Source: Thermoleophilia bacterium (GTDB lineage Bacteria > Actinomycetota > Thermoleophilia > Gaiellales > JAICJC01). Taken from it: a stretch of 16,518 nt of DNA. Numbering within the stretch: the stretch's first letter is position 1; each line of letters begins with the position of its first letter. Below the pieces are notes generated by a model that made no database searches, had not been told where the DNA came from, and worked only from the letters and a program-made list of their open reading frames with translations. This document shows positions 1-7,449 of the stretch, in pieces. The stretch is taken from positions 1 to 16,518 of the forward strand of contig JAICJM010000079.1 in the NCBI GenBank assembly GCA_025928435.1. The letters run 5' to 3'. A program made the position numbers and the translations under genes.

Positions 1-21
1 ATCGCAGCTCGAGAGGGGGTC

Positions 22-1305
22 GTGGAGTCGTTCGTGATCGAGGGTGGCGTGCCGCTCCGGGGCACGGTCCGCCCCGCGGGCAACAAGAACGCCGCGCTCC
101 CGATCCTGGCGGCGTGCCTGCTCACGTCCGACCCGGTGACGCTCGACAACGTGCCCCGGATCCGCGATGTCGAGGCGATGATCGAGCTCCTCTGCGACAT
201 CGGCGCCGAGGCCGAGTGGCTGGGCCCGAACCGCCTGCGCGTGTGGGCCGCCGAGGTCACGAAGACGTCGCTCGACGCCGAGCTCTGCACCCGCATCCGC
301 GCCTCGATCCTGTTCGCCGGGCCGCTGCTGGCCCGCTGCGGAACCGCAGACATCCCGCCGCCGGGCGGCGACGTCATCGGCCGCCGCCGCGTCGACACGC
401 ACCTGATGGCCTTCTCCGGCCTGGGCGCCGACGTGCAGGCCACCCGCAGCTATCGCCTGCGCGCGCCGGACGGCCTGCGCGGCGCCGACCTCTACCTGGA
501 CGAGGCGTCGGTGACGGGCACCGAGAACGCGGTCATGGCCGCGGTGCTCGCCCAGGGCAAGACCACGATCTCGAACGCCGCCTGCGAGCCCCACGTCCAG
601 GACCTGTGCCGCCTGCTGACCGCGATGGGCGCGCGCATCGACGGCATCGGCTCGAACGTCCTGGTGATCCACGGCGTCTCGTCGCTCGGCGGCTGCTCGC
701 ACCGCGTCGGCGCCGACCACATCGAGGTCGCGTCGTTCATCGGCCTGGCCGCCGTCACGGGCGGGGAGGTCGTGATCGAGGACGCCGCCGTCGAGCACCT
801 GCGCTCGATCCGGCACACCTTCTCCCGCCTGGGCGTCGCCGTCGAGATCGAGGGCGACTCCGTGCGCGTCCCGGCCGGCCAGACGCTCCACATCGTCGAC
901 GACGTCAACGCCCAGATCCCCAAGATCGAGGACGGGCCGTGGCCGATGTTCCCGGCCGACCTGACGTCGATCGCCGTCGCGGTCGCGACCCAGGCGACCG
1001 GCACCGTGCTCGTCTTCGAGAAGATGTTCGAGAACCGCCTGATCTTCACCGACAAGCTGGTCTCGATGGGCGCGCGGATCATCCTGTGCGACCCGCACCG
1101 CGCCGTCGTGACCGGGCCCGCCCGGCTGTACGGCGAGCGCATGGCCAGCCCCGACATCCGGGCCGGCATGGCGATGCTGATCGCGAGCCTGTGCGCCGAG
1201 GGCGAGAGCCGGATCGGCAACGTCAGCGAGATCGACCGCGGCTACGAGCGCATCGACGAGCGCCTGAGGGCCCTCGGCGCCCGCATCGAGCGGGTCTCGG
1301 GCTAG
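22..1305 (+). CDS. murA: UDP-N-acetylglucosamine 1-carboxyvinyltransferase (MurA), Asp-type
   Basis: Transfers enolpyruvate from PEP to UDP-GlcNAc, the first committed cytoplasmic step of peptidoglycan synthesis. The 427 residues match the usual family length and form the two-lobed EPSP-synthase-like fold. Visible landmarks are the NKN motif with catalytic Lys22, the mobile-loop motif [10 protein letters not shown] (residues 113-122), FPADL with Asp313 (counterpart of E. coli Asp305) and the DIR motif with Arg380 (counterpart of Arg397). The loop residue that is Cys115 in E. coli is Asp117 here (GAC at 370-372), as in Mycobacterium tuberculosis; that substitution is known to make MurA insensitive to fosfomycin. 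The start is GTG, a few bases after a purine-rich GAGAGGGGG ribosome site (11-19). No upstream gene is visible in the first 21 bases. hisD follows after 36 nt. Confidence 0.97.
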   Translation: MESFVIEGGVPLRGTVRPAGNKNAALPILAACLLTSDPVTLDNVPRIRDVEAMIELLCDIGAEAEWLGPNRLRVWAAEVTKTSLDAELCTRIRASILFAGPLLARCGTADIPPPGGDVIGRRRVDTHLMAFSGLGADVQATRSYRLRAPDGLRGADLYLDEASVTGTENAVMAAVLAQGKTTISNAACEPHVQDLCRLLTAMGARIDGIGSNVLVIHGVSSLGGCSHRVGADHIEVASFIGLAAVTGGEVVIEDAAVEHLRSIRHTFSRLGVAVEIEGDSVRVPAGQTLHIVDDVNAQIPKIEDGPWPMFPADLTSIAVAVATQATGTVLVFEKMFENRLIFTDKLVSMGARIILCDPHRAVVTGPARLYGERMASPDIRAGMAMLIASLCAEGESRIGNVSEIDRGYERIDERLRALGARIERVSG

Positions 1306-1326
1306 AGACTCCAGACCCCTGACGGC

Positions 1327-1332
1327 TACGAT
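1327..1332 (+). promoter_or_regulatory. Probable -10 box TACGAT of hisD (leaderless)
   Basis: TACGAT fits the TANNNT actinobacterial -10 pattern and ends 9 nt before the hisD GTG. No Shine-Dalgarno sequence lies between them, so transcription would begin at or very near the start codon. No convincing -35 hexamer is seen. This is inferred from position and from the same arrangement before other genes in the window. Confidence 0.4.
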
Positions 1333-1341
1333 CTCCCGCAC

Positions 1342-2607
1342 GTGAAGCGGTTACGGCTGACATCCGGCGACGTGCCCGGCGCGGTGCGCGAGCTGCGCCC
1401 GTCGCCCGAGCGGCGCGAGGACGTCGCCGCGGCGGTGGCGGACATCATCGAGATGGTGCGGAACGGCGGAGAGGAGGCCGTGCGCCGCCTCTCGCTGCGG
1501 CTCGACGGCGTCGACGTGCCCGACCCGCGCGTGCCCGCCGCGGCGATCGCGGCCGCGGTCGACGGGCTCGCCCCGGCCGTCCGCGACGCGCTCGAGCTGC
1601 TCGCCGCCAACGTGCGCACGGTCGCGTCCGAGCTCGTGCCGCGGCCGACCCGGGTGGTGCTCCCCCAGGGCCAGGTCGTGTCCAGCCGGCCCGTGCCGGT
1701 GCGCCGCGCCGGGGTGTACGTCCCGGGAGGCCTGGCGACCTACCCGTCGAGCGCCGTGATGGCGATCGTCCCCGCCCAGGTCGCCGGCGTGCCGGGGATC
1801 GCGGTGTGCTCGCCGCCGGGCCCGGACGGACGCCCGCACCCGACCGCGCTGGCCGCCTGCGGTCTGCTCGGCGTGCACGAGGTGTACGCCGTCGGCGGCG
1901 CCCAGGCGGTGGCCGCGCTGGCGCTCGGCACGGAGAGGATGCCGCCGGTCGACCTGCTGGTGGGGCCTGGCAACGCGTACGTCGAGGAGGCCAAGCGGCG
2001 CATGTTCGGCGAGGTCGGCATCGAGTCGCTGGCCGGCCCGAGCGAGCTGGTCGTGGTGGCCGACGCGACCGCGCCCGCCGAGCCGATCGCCTGGGATCTC
2101 CTGGCCCAGCTCGAGCACGGCCCCGGCGCCCAGTCCGTGCTCGTCTCGACCGACACCGGGCTGCTCGACGCCGTCGCCGCCGAGCTTCCGCCGGAGAGCG
2201 CCGCCGTGCTCATCGAGGCCGACTCGCTCGAGACGGCGTTCGCCTTCGTGAACGCGCACGGGCCCGAGCACGTCCAGCTCGTCATCGAGGGCGCCGACGA
2301 GGCGGTCGCGAACGTGCATCACGCCGGCGCGATCTTCGTCGGCCCGTACGCGGGCACGGCGTTCGGGGACTACATCGTGGGCTCCAACCACATCCTGCCC
2401 ACGGGCGGCCACAGCCGGTTCTCGTCCGGCCTGACGCCGGCCGCCTTCCTGCGCACGCAGGAGGTGGTGGAGGTGAACGCAGCAGCATGTGAGCGGCTGG
2501 CCGACGCGGTGGTCGTGCTGGCCGACGCCGAGGGCTTCCCCGGCCACGGGCGCTCCGCCCGGGTGCGGGCCGAGGCGCTGGCACGAACACCGGGGAGGGT
2601 GGGATGA
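1342..2607 (+). CDS. hisD: Histidinol dehydrogenase
   Basis: Catalyses the last two steps of histidine biosynthesis, oxidising L-histidinol to L-histidine with NAD+ in the cytoplasm. The 421-residue length is typical. Signature elements are VPGGLATYPSS (128-137), the GPGNAYV stretch (208-214), the zinc ligands Gln256 and His259 in AQLEHGPG, the catalytic pair Glu309-His310 in GPEH, the ligand Asp343 in FGDYIVGSNH, and His402 in the C-terminal GFPGHGRSARVR motif, matching E. coli Gln259, His262, Glu326/His327, Asp360 and His419. All catalytic positions are intact. The start is GTG at 1342, with no Shine-Dalgarno but a -10-like box just upstream. No other his gene is present, so this is a stand-alone hisD next to murA. 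The stop overlaps the ridA start (ATGA). Confidence 0.97.
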   Translation: MKRLRLTSGDVPGAVRELRPSPERREDVAAAVADIIEMVRNGGEEAVRRLSLRLDGVDVPDPRVPAAAIAAAVDGLAPAVRDALELLAANVRTVASELVPRPTRVVLPQGQVVSSRPVPVRRAGVYVPGGLATYPSSAVMAIVPAQVAGVPGIAVCSPPGPDGRPHPTALAACGLLGVHEVYAVGGAQAVAALALGTERMPPVDLLVGPGNAYVEEAKRRMFGEVGIESLAGPSELVVVADATAPAEPIAWDLLAQLEHGPGAQSVLVSTDTGLLDAVAAELPPESAAVLIEADSLETAFAFVNAHGPEHVQLVIEGADEAVANVHHAGAIFVGPYAGTAFGDYIVGSNHILPTGGHSRFSSGLTPAAFLRTQEVVEVNAAACERLADAVVVLADAEGFPGHGRSARVRAEALARTPGRVG

Positions 2608-2993
2608 GCGAACGCGACGTGATCGTCACCGAGGGAGCGCCGAAGCCGTTCGGCGGGGCGCCGTACAACCAGGCCATCCGGGCGGCGGGCCTGGTGTTCT
2701 GCGCCGGCCAGGTCGGCCTCGAGCCGGCCTCCGGGACGCTGGTCGACGGCGGGGTCGAGGCCCAGGCGCGGCGGGCGATGGAGAACCTGTCGGCCGTCCT
2801 CGAGGCGGCCGGAACGGGCGTCGACCGGATCGTGAAGACGACGATCTTCGTCACCGACCTGGGCGACTTCGCCGCGGTGAACGCGGTTTACGGCTCGTTC
2901 TTCGAGGCCGACCCGCCGGCCCGATCGACGGTGCAGGTGGCCGGCCTCCCGGGCGGGGCCGTGGTCGAGATCGAGGCGATCGCGCTCCAGTAG
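2604..2993 (+). CDS. RidA family reactive-intermediate deaminase
   Basis: A 129-residue member of the RidA/YjgF/YER057c family. Canonical RidA hydrolyses reactive enamine/imine intermediates, such as 2-aminoacrylate, that PLP enzymes release; related subfamilies act in other pathways, so the exact substrate is open. Family features are YNQAIRAAGLVFCAGQVG (21-38), the MENLSAVLEAAG segment (59-70), VKTTIFVTDLGDFAAVN (77-93) and PPARSTVQV (104-112) with Arg107, equivalent to the carboxylate-binding Arg105 of E. coli RidA, then EIEAIA near the C terminus. The start ATG overlaps the hisD stop by 4 nt, and GGGGAGGG (2592-2599) is a good ribosome site. Coupling to hisD suggests co-expression with amino-acid metabolism. 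Confidence 0.9.
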   Translation: MSERDVIVTEGAPKPFGGAPYNQAIRAAGLVFCAGQVGLEPASGTLVDGGVEAQARRAMENLSAVLEAAGTGVDRIVKTTIFVTDLGDFAAVNAVYGSFFEADPPARSTVQVAGLPGGAVVEIEAIALQ

Positions 2994-2997
2994 CCGG

Positions 2998-3743
2998 ATG
3001 CCGAGGACGGGCCTGCGCGTCACCATCTGGAACGAGCACGTCCACGAGCGTGAGGACGCGCACGTCGCCGGGCTCTATCCCGACGGCATCCACGGCGCGC
3101 TCGCGGCGGCGCTGCGGGAACACCGCCCCGGCGACGAGGTCTCGTGCTCGACGCTCGCCGATCCCGAGCAGGGGCTCGGCGACGATCGCCTGGATGCGAC
3201 CGACGTGCTGGTCTGGTGGGGGCACATCGCGCAGTTGGGGGTCGCCGACGAGCGGGCCGAGCGGGTGCGGCGGCGGGTGCTCGCCGGGATGGGGCTCGTC
3301 GTGCTCCACTCCGGTCACCTGGCGAAGCCGTTCACGCTCCTGATGGGCACCGCCTGCATGCTGCGCTGGCGCGACGGCGACGACCGCTGCGTCATGTGGG
3401 CCGTGGACCCAGGCCACCCGCTGGCCGCCGGGATCCCCGATCCGCTCATCATCCCGGCCGACGAGATGTACTGCGAGCCGTTCGGGATCCCCGCGCCCGA
3501 CGAGCTCGTCTTCGTCAGCTCCTACAGCGGCGGGGAGGTCATGCGCAGCGGCTGCTGCTTCCGGCGCGGGTCGGGCCGGATCGTCTACCTGAGCCCCGGG
3601 CACGAGACCTATCCCGTCTATACCACCAGGACGGCGTCCGCCGCCTGGTCGCGAACGCCGTCGGCTGGGCGGCCGCGCCGGAGGGAGCGACGCCGCCGCT
3701 GGACGACGCGATCTGGTCGCCCCCCGGCTGGTACGAGCCGTGA
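2998..3743 (+). pseudogene. ThuA-like domain gene interrupted by a 2-nt frameshift
   Basis: Encodes a ThuA-type (trehalose-utilisation, class I glutamine-amidotransferase-like fold) protein; the biochemical role of the family is poorly known. The first frame starts at ATG 2998 and gives a typical ThuA core: a VTIWNEHVHE beginning, VLVWWGH (70-76), VVLHSGH (101-107) and LSPGHETYPVY (198-208). At TATA 3619-3622 the frame is lost. The family's expected continuation, YHQDGVRRLVANAVGWAA, appears in another frame from about 3624 and ends at TGA 3741-3743, overlapping the next start as GTGA. Removing one TA from the tandem TATA would restore a protein of 247 residues. Without repair, the first frame runs on meaninglessly through the downstream gene. 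It may be a real recent pseudogene or a sequencing/assembly error; programmed frameshifting is less likely because I see no slippery heptamer. Confidence 0.8.
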
Positions 3744-4756
3744 GCCGGACGGGGATCGTCCTGGTCGGCGCGGGCGACGCCGGCCGGCTGTGGCTGCCGG
3801 TCGCCTCGCGGCTGCCCGACATCGAGCTGCGCGCGCTCATCGATGTCGACACGGCCCGCGCGGAAGGCTTGGTCGCGGAGTACGGCGTGGACGTCCCCGT
3901 CCGCGCCGACCTCGCGGCGGCGATCGCCGAGCTCCGGCCGTGGGTCGTCGTCGACCTGACGCCGCCCGCCGTGCGTCGCGCCGTGGCCGAGACGGCCTTC
4001 GCCGCGGGCCGCGACGTCATCGCCGAGAAGCCGCTCGCGGAGTCCGTCGCCCGCGCCCGGGAGCTGGTCGAGCTCGCCCGGCGGAGCGGCCGCCGCCTGG
4101 TGGTGATGCAGAACCACCGCTTCCATCCCGCGGTCGAGCGCCTGCGCGAGTGGGCCCGCTCCGGGGAGGCCGGGCGGATCATGTTCCTCGACTGCGAGCT
4201 GCACCGGGCCGTCGAGCCGTTCCCGCGGGTCGAGTCGCTGCCGAGCCCGCTGCTGGCCGACATGGCCATCCACGCCTTCGACCAGGCCCGCAACCTGGCG
4301 GGCGCGGACGCGGTGCGGGTGAGCTGCCGCGAGCTGCGCCCGCCCGAGGCCGGCTTCACGGGCGCGCCCGTGGCCCTGTGCAGGTTCGAGCTCGAGGGCG
4401 GCGTGACGTTCACCTACCGCGGCTCGTGGGCGGCGGCGGGCCACGAGACGCCCTGGTTCGGGCGCTGGCGGGTCGACGGCACGGCTGCGGCGGCGCGCTG
4501 GGAGGGGCGCGGCTCGCCCGTGGTCGAGCGGCTCGTCGAGCACACGCCGGAGGGCCCGCGGTTCGAGGGGCGCACGCTGCGAGGCGAGATCGACCCCAAC
4601 GACCACCCCGCGGCGGTGCCCGCGCTCCTCCGGGCGATCATCGGCGGTGAGCCGGCGCCGACCGAGGCGGCCGACAACATCCGCAGCTTCGCGATGGTCG
4701 AGGCCGCGATCGCCGCCGCCCGGGAGGGCGGCTGGGTCGAGGTCGAGCGACCCTAG
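3740..4756 (+). CDS. Gfo/Idh/MocA family oxidoreductase
   Basis: A predicted cytoplasmic NAD(P)-dependent dehydrogenase of 338 residues, of the family acting on sugars, inositols and related polyols; the substrate cannot be read from sequence. The N-terminal Rossmann fold starts with IVLVGAGDAG (6-15) and an acidic ALIDVD strand end (32-37). The family's EKP motif is at 96-98 with the catalytic Lys97, followed by QNHRFHP (124-130). The catalytic DMAIHAFD (174-181) matches the DxxxHxxD signature. GTG 3740 overlaps the stop of the ThuA-like gene, so the two are translationally coupled; ThuA-like and Gfo/Idh/MocA genes are often neighbours in carbohydrate-use clusters. No transporter or regulator is nearby. 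The TAG stop is the first half of a -10-like box (TAGAAT) for the next gene. Confidence 0.92.
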   Translation: MSRTGIVLVGAGDAGRLWLPVASRLPDIELRALIDVDTARAEGLVAEYGVDVPVRADLAAAIAELRPWVVVDLTPPAVRRAVAETAFAAGRDVIAEKPLAESVARARELVELARRSGRRLVVMQNHRFHPAVERLREWARSGEAGRIMFLDCELHRAVEPFPRVESLPSPLLADMAIHAFDQARNLAGADAVRVSCRELRPPEAGFTGAPVALCRFELEGGVTFTYRGSWAAAGHETPWFGRWRVDGTAAAARWEGRGSPVVERLVEHTPEGPRFEGRTLRGEIDPNDHPAAVPALLRAIIGGEPAPTEAADNIRSFAMVEAAIAAAREGGWVEVERP

Positions 4757-4759
4757 AAT
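4754..4759 (+). promoter_or_regulatory. Probable -10 box TAGAAT overlapping a stop codon
   Basis: TAGAAT matches the TANNNT -10 pattern and ends 7 nt before the GTG start of the tRNA nucleotidyltransferase gene. No Shine-Dalgarno is present, which suits a leaderless transcript. Its first three bases are the TAG stop of the oxidoreductase gene, so terminator codon and promoter share sequence. Confidence 0.45.
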
Positions 4760-4766
4760 CACGGTC

Positions 4767-6023
4767 GTGCCCGAACCGATCCGGATCGGCGGGCCGGGCG
4801 ATCCCCTGGCCCCGGTATGGAACGCCGCCCGCACCGCGGCGGGCGGCACGGCCGCCTACGCCGTCGGCGGGCCGGTGCGCGACCTGCTGCGGGGCGAGCC
4901 GAGCCGCGACGCCGACATCGCGGTCGAGGGCGACGCCGTCGCGGTCGCGCGGCGCCTGGCCGACGCGCTGGGCGACGGCCGGGTGACGGTGCACAGCGCG
5001 TTCGGGACGGCGGTCGTCCGCGCCGCCGGCTTCCGTGTCGACCTCGCGGCCACGCGCAGCGAGCGCTACCCGCACCCGGCGGCCCTCCCGGTCGTCTCGC
5101 CGGCGGGCATCGACGCCGACCTGGCCCGGCGCGACTTCACCGTGAACGCCCTCGCCGCCGGCCTTTCCGGGCCCCGTGCCGACGAGTTGCTCGACCCGTA
5201 CGACGGCCGGGCCGACCTGGCCTCGGGGACGATCCGGATCCTGCATCCGGGCTCGTTCCGGGACGACCCCACCCGCATCTTCCGGGCCGCCCGGTATGCC
5301 GCCCGGCTCGCGTTCGCGCTCGACGAGGAGACCGAGGGGCGCGCCCGCGACGCGGTCGCCGACGGGCTCGTCGGCGAGCTCTCAGGCGCGCGTGTGCGGG
5401 CCGAGGTGGTCGTGCTGCTGGGCGAGTCGGCCGCCACCCTCGCCGCGGCGCTTCCCCTCGCGCAGCGCCTGGGGCTGCTGGCCGCCGTCGGCGCCGGCAT
5501 GACCCCGGCGCCCGAGGAGCGGATCGACCGGCTGGACGCCGTCCACGCCCGGTTCGCGCCGCGGCTGCCGGCCTGGCGGCTGCGCTTGGCGCTGGTGGCG
5601 GGCGGGGCCGGAGAGGACGGCGTCGCCGCCCTGGTCGAGTGCCTGCGCCTCCGCCGCGGCGATGCCGACGCCGTCCGCGCCGCCGCGGGCGCGCCGTCAC
5701 GCCTGGGGCCCCGGCTCGCGGCGGCCGCCGCCCCGTCCGACGTCGCCGAGCTGCTCGACCGCCTGCCCGTCGACGCCGCCCTGCTCGTCGCCGGCGGAGA
5801 TGGCCCCGGGGCGGAGGCGGCGGAGCTCTACCTCGAGCGGCTGCGCGGGATCCGGCTCGAGATCGACGGGACGGTGCTGCGCGACGAGCTCGGCCTGGCC
5901 CAGTCGCCCCGGGTGGGGGAGGTGCTCGCCGAGCTCCTGCGGCGCAAGCGCAACGGCCTGCTGCACGACCGGGGCTCGGAGCTCGAGGCGGCGCGCGAGC
6001 TGGTCGGACGGGCGGCCTCGTGA
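4767..6023 (+). CDS. tRNA nucleotidyltransferase / poly(A) polymerase family protein
   Basis: A class II nucleotidyltransferase that adds nucleotides to tRNA 3' ends (CCA or only the terminal A) or polyadenylates RNA. From GTG 4767 it has 418 residues. The head domain shows YAVGGPVRDLLRG (31-43), the metal-binding DAD (48-50), RRDFTVNALA (121-130) and the RNA-binding DDPTRIFRAARYAARL (166-181). The C terminus (EIDGTVLRDELGL, then a Lys/Arg-rich GEVLAELLRRKRNG) resembles the A-adding/CBS-associated subgroup more than classical CCA enzymes. I see neither an HD phosphohydrolase motif nor CBS domains. The reading frame is open further upstream, but the homologous part and the -10-like box fix the start at 4767. 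The stop overlaps the next start as GTGA, coupling it to the laccase-domain gene. Confidence 0.88.
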   Translation: MPEPIRIGGPGDPLAPVWNAARTAAGGTAAYAVGGPVRDLLRGEPSRDADIAVEGDAVAVARRLADALGDGRVTVHSAFGTAVVRAAGFRVDLAATRSERYPHPAALPVVSPAGIDADLARRDFTVNALAAGLSGPRADELLDPYDGRADLASGTIRILHPGSFRDDPTRIFRAARYAARLAFALDEETEGRARDAVADGLVGELSGARVRAEVVVLLGESAATLAAALPLAQRLGLLAAVGAGMTPAPEERIDRLDAVHARFAPRLPAWRLRLALVAGGAGEDGVAALVECLRLRRGDADAVRAAAGAPSRLGPRLAAAAAPSDVAELLDRLPVDAALLVAGGDGPGAEAAELYLERLRGIRLEIDGTVLRDELGLAQSPRVGEVLAELLRRKRNGLLHDRGSELEAARELVGRAAS

Positions 6024-6787
6024 GCGGGCTCGCCTGGGACGACGGCCCGGTGCCCGTGCTGCGGTGGGAAAGCGCGCCGGAGGGCGTCTCGGTGGCGTTC
6101 ACGTCGCGGCGCGGCGGTGCGTCGGAGGGGCCGTTCGCCTCGCTCAACCTGGGCGCGCTGACGGCGGACGAGCCCGCCCGGGTGGCCGAGAACCGGCACC
6201 GCGCGGTGAGCGCGGCCGGCGGCGATCCGGCGGCGGCGACGATGGCCTGGCAGGTGCACGGCCGCGAGGTGCGAGAGGTGACGGAGGAGCCGGTGGGCGG
6301 CCGTTTCCTCGAGCCCGGCGCCGAGCCGTTCCCGTGCTCCGACGGCCTGGCGACCGGCCTGCGCGGCCGGCCGGTGATGCTGCTCACTGCCGACTGCATC
6401 CCGGTGGCGATCGCCCGTGGCGACGGCGGCCGGGTGGCGGTGCTGCACGCCGGCTGGCGCGGCCTCGAGGCGGGCATCGTCGAGGCGGGGGCCGAGGCGG
6501 TGGGCGGCGAGATCGTCGGCGCCGTCGGCCCCGGCGCCGGGCCGTGCTGCTACGAGGTGGGCGACGACGTGGCCGCCCGCCTGCAGGCGAGGTTCGGCGC
6601 CGACGTCGTCCGCGACCGCCGGGCCGACCTGTGGCTGTGCGCGCGCCGCGCGCTCGAGGGGGCGGGCGCGACGGCCGTGGAAGTCGCGGGCGAGTGCTCG
6701 ATCTGCAACCCCGACCGGTACTTCTCGCACCGGCGCGACCGCGGCGTCACCGGGCGCCAGGGAGTGGTGGGGGTGCTGCATGCTTGA
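6020..6787 (+). CDS. pgeF: PgeF/YfiH-type laccase-domain protein (purine nucleoside phosphorylase / peptidoglycan editing factor)
   Basis: A 255-residue DUF152/multicopper-polyphenol-oxidase-like protein. Family members are reported as purine nucleoside phosphorylase/adenosine deaminases, and E. coli PgeF keeps L-Ser out of the stem peptide; which role applies here is unknown. The metal-site residues are all present: His80 in MAWQVHG, Cys126 in LLTADC and His143 in VLHAGWRG. VGPGAGPCCYEVG (169-181) and the C-terminal YFSHRRDRGVTGRQG (234-248) are also characteristic. The GTG start at 6020 overlaps the preceding stop. It is followed directly by yggS, whose ATG lies inside the last codons (8-nt overlap). 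In Actinomycetota this gene normally sits between ftsZ and yggS; here the upstream neighbour is the tRNA nucleotidyltransferase gene instead. Confidence 0.92.
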   Translation: MSGLAWDDGPVPVLRWESAPEGVSVAFTSRRGGASEGPFASLNLGALTADEPARVAENRHRAVSAAGGDPAAATMAWQVHGREVREVTEEPVGGRFLEPGAEPFPCSDGLATGLRGRPVMLLTADCIPVAIARGDGGRVAVLHAGWRGLEAGIVEAGAEAVGGEIVGAVGPGAGPCCYEVGDDVAARLQARFGADVVRDRRADLWLCARRALEGAGATAVEVAGECSICNPDRYFSHRRDRGVTGRQGVVGVLHA

Positions 6788-7436
6788 CCCGGCCGCCGTC
6801 GCTGCCAACCTGGCCCGGATCCGGGAGCAGGTGGGGCCGGAGGTCGAGATCCTGGCCGCGACGAAGTACGTCGACCTGGACGACCTGCCGGCGCTGCACG
6901 AGGCCGGGATCGCGCTCGTCGGCGAGAACCGCACCGACGCCCTCGGTGCGAAGCAGGCGGCGCACGGCGACCTCTTCACCTGGGATTTCATCGGCCACGT
7001 CCAGAGCCGCAAGGTGCGCGACATCGTCGGCCGGGTGCGCCTGATCCACGCCGTCGACTCGCTGTCGGCCTGCGAGCAGATCGAGAAGCGCCGCGACGGC
7101 GCGACCGTCGACTGCCTGCTCCAGGTGAACGTCGCGTCGGAGGACACGAAGTCGGGCGTCGGGCCCGGGGACGTCGACGCCTTCCTCGAAGATGTGGCAC
7201 CGCTCGCCGGCGTCCGCTTCCGGGGCCTGATGACGATGCCGCCCGCCGTGGCCGATCCCGAGGCGGCGCGGCCCTGGTTCGCGGCGCTACGCGAGCTGCG
7301 AGACCGGGTCGCGCCGGCATGGGCCGGCAGGCACGATCTGACCCATCTCAGCATGGGCACGAGCCAGGACTACGCCGTCGCCGCCCAGGAGGGGGCCACG
7401 ATCGTGCGGGTCGGTGGCGTCCTCTACGGGCGATAG
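6780..7436 (+). CDS. YggS family pyridoxal-phosphate homeostasis protein
   Basis: A PLP-binding protein with the alanine-racemase-type TIM barrel but without the second catalytic domain. It buffers pyridoxal phosphate and affects amino-acid balance rather than having a firm enzymatic role. The 218 residues from ATG 6780 are slightly short at the N terminus. The PLP lysine is Lys29 in ILAATKYV (usually VSKT or similar). The family motifs VGENR (46-50), WDFIGHVQSRKVRDIV, LLQVNVASEDTKSGV and FRGLMTM are clear. The phosphate-binding C-terminal region HLSMGTSQDYAVAAQEGATI, followed by RVGGVLYG, is intact. The start overlaps the end of pgeF by 8 nt. The TAG stop (7434-7436) is part of a -10-like box for sepF. 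yggS next to sepF is the conserved division-cluster order. Confidence 0.93.
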   Translation: MLDPAAVAANLARIREQVGPEVEILAATKYVDLDDLPALHEAGIALVGENRTDALGAKQAAHGDLFTWDFIGHVQSRKVRDIVGRVRLIHAVDSLSACEQIEKRRDGATVDCLLQVNVASEDTKSGVGPGDVDAFLEDVAPLAGVRFRGLMTMPPAVADPEAARPWFAALRELRDRVAPAWAGRHDLTHLSMGTSQDYAVAAQEGATIVRVGGVLYGR

Positions 7437-7439
7437 AGT
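7434..7439 (+). promoter_or_regulatory. Probable -10 box TAGAGT of sepF, overlapping the yggS stop
   Basis: TAGAGT fits TANNNT and ends 10 nt before the sepF ATG, with no Shine-Dalgarno sequence in between. As with the box at 4754, the TAG is also the stop codon of the upstream gene. This suggests a separate leaderless sepF transcript inside the cluster. Confidence 0.4.
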
Positions 7440-7449
7440 TCCTGGTCAC

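Noticed and set aside
2998..4650. A continuous 550-codon frame starting as ThuA and running through the oxidoreductase gene, suggesting a fusion protein
   Set aside because: After position 3621 the translation is Arg/Pro/Gly-rich noise, while the real family C terminus lies in another frame and the oxidoreductase is intact in its own frame.
4647..4766. Earlier ATG start for the tRNA nucleotidyltransferase, inside the oxidoreductase gene
   Set aside because: The extra 40 residues are Arg/Pro/Ser-rich and unlike the family; GTG 4767 fits the domain start and the -10-like box.
2851..4849. Long open frames on the minus strand (for example 2851-4413 and 3539-4849)
   Set aside because: They mirror high-GC third-codon positions of the + strand genes, are Arg/Ala/Pro-rich and show no family motif.
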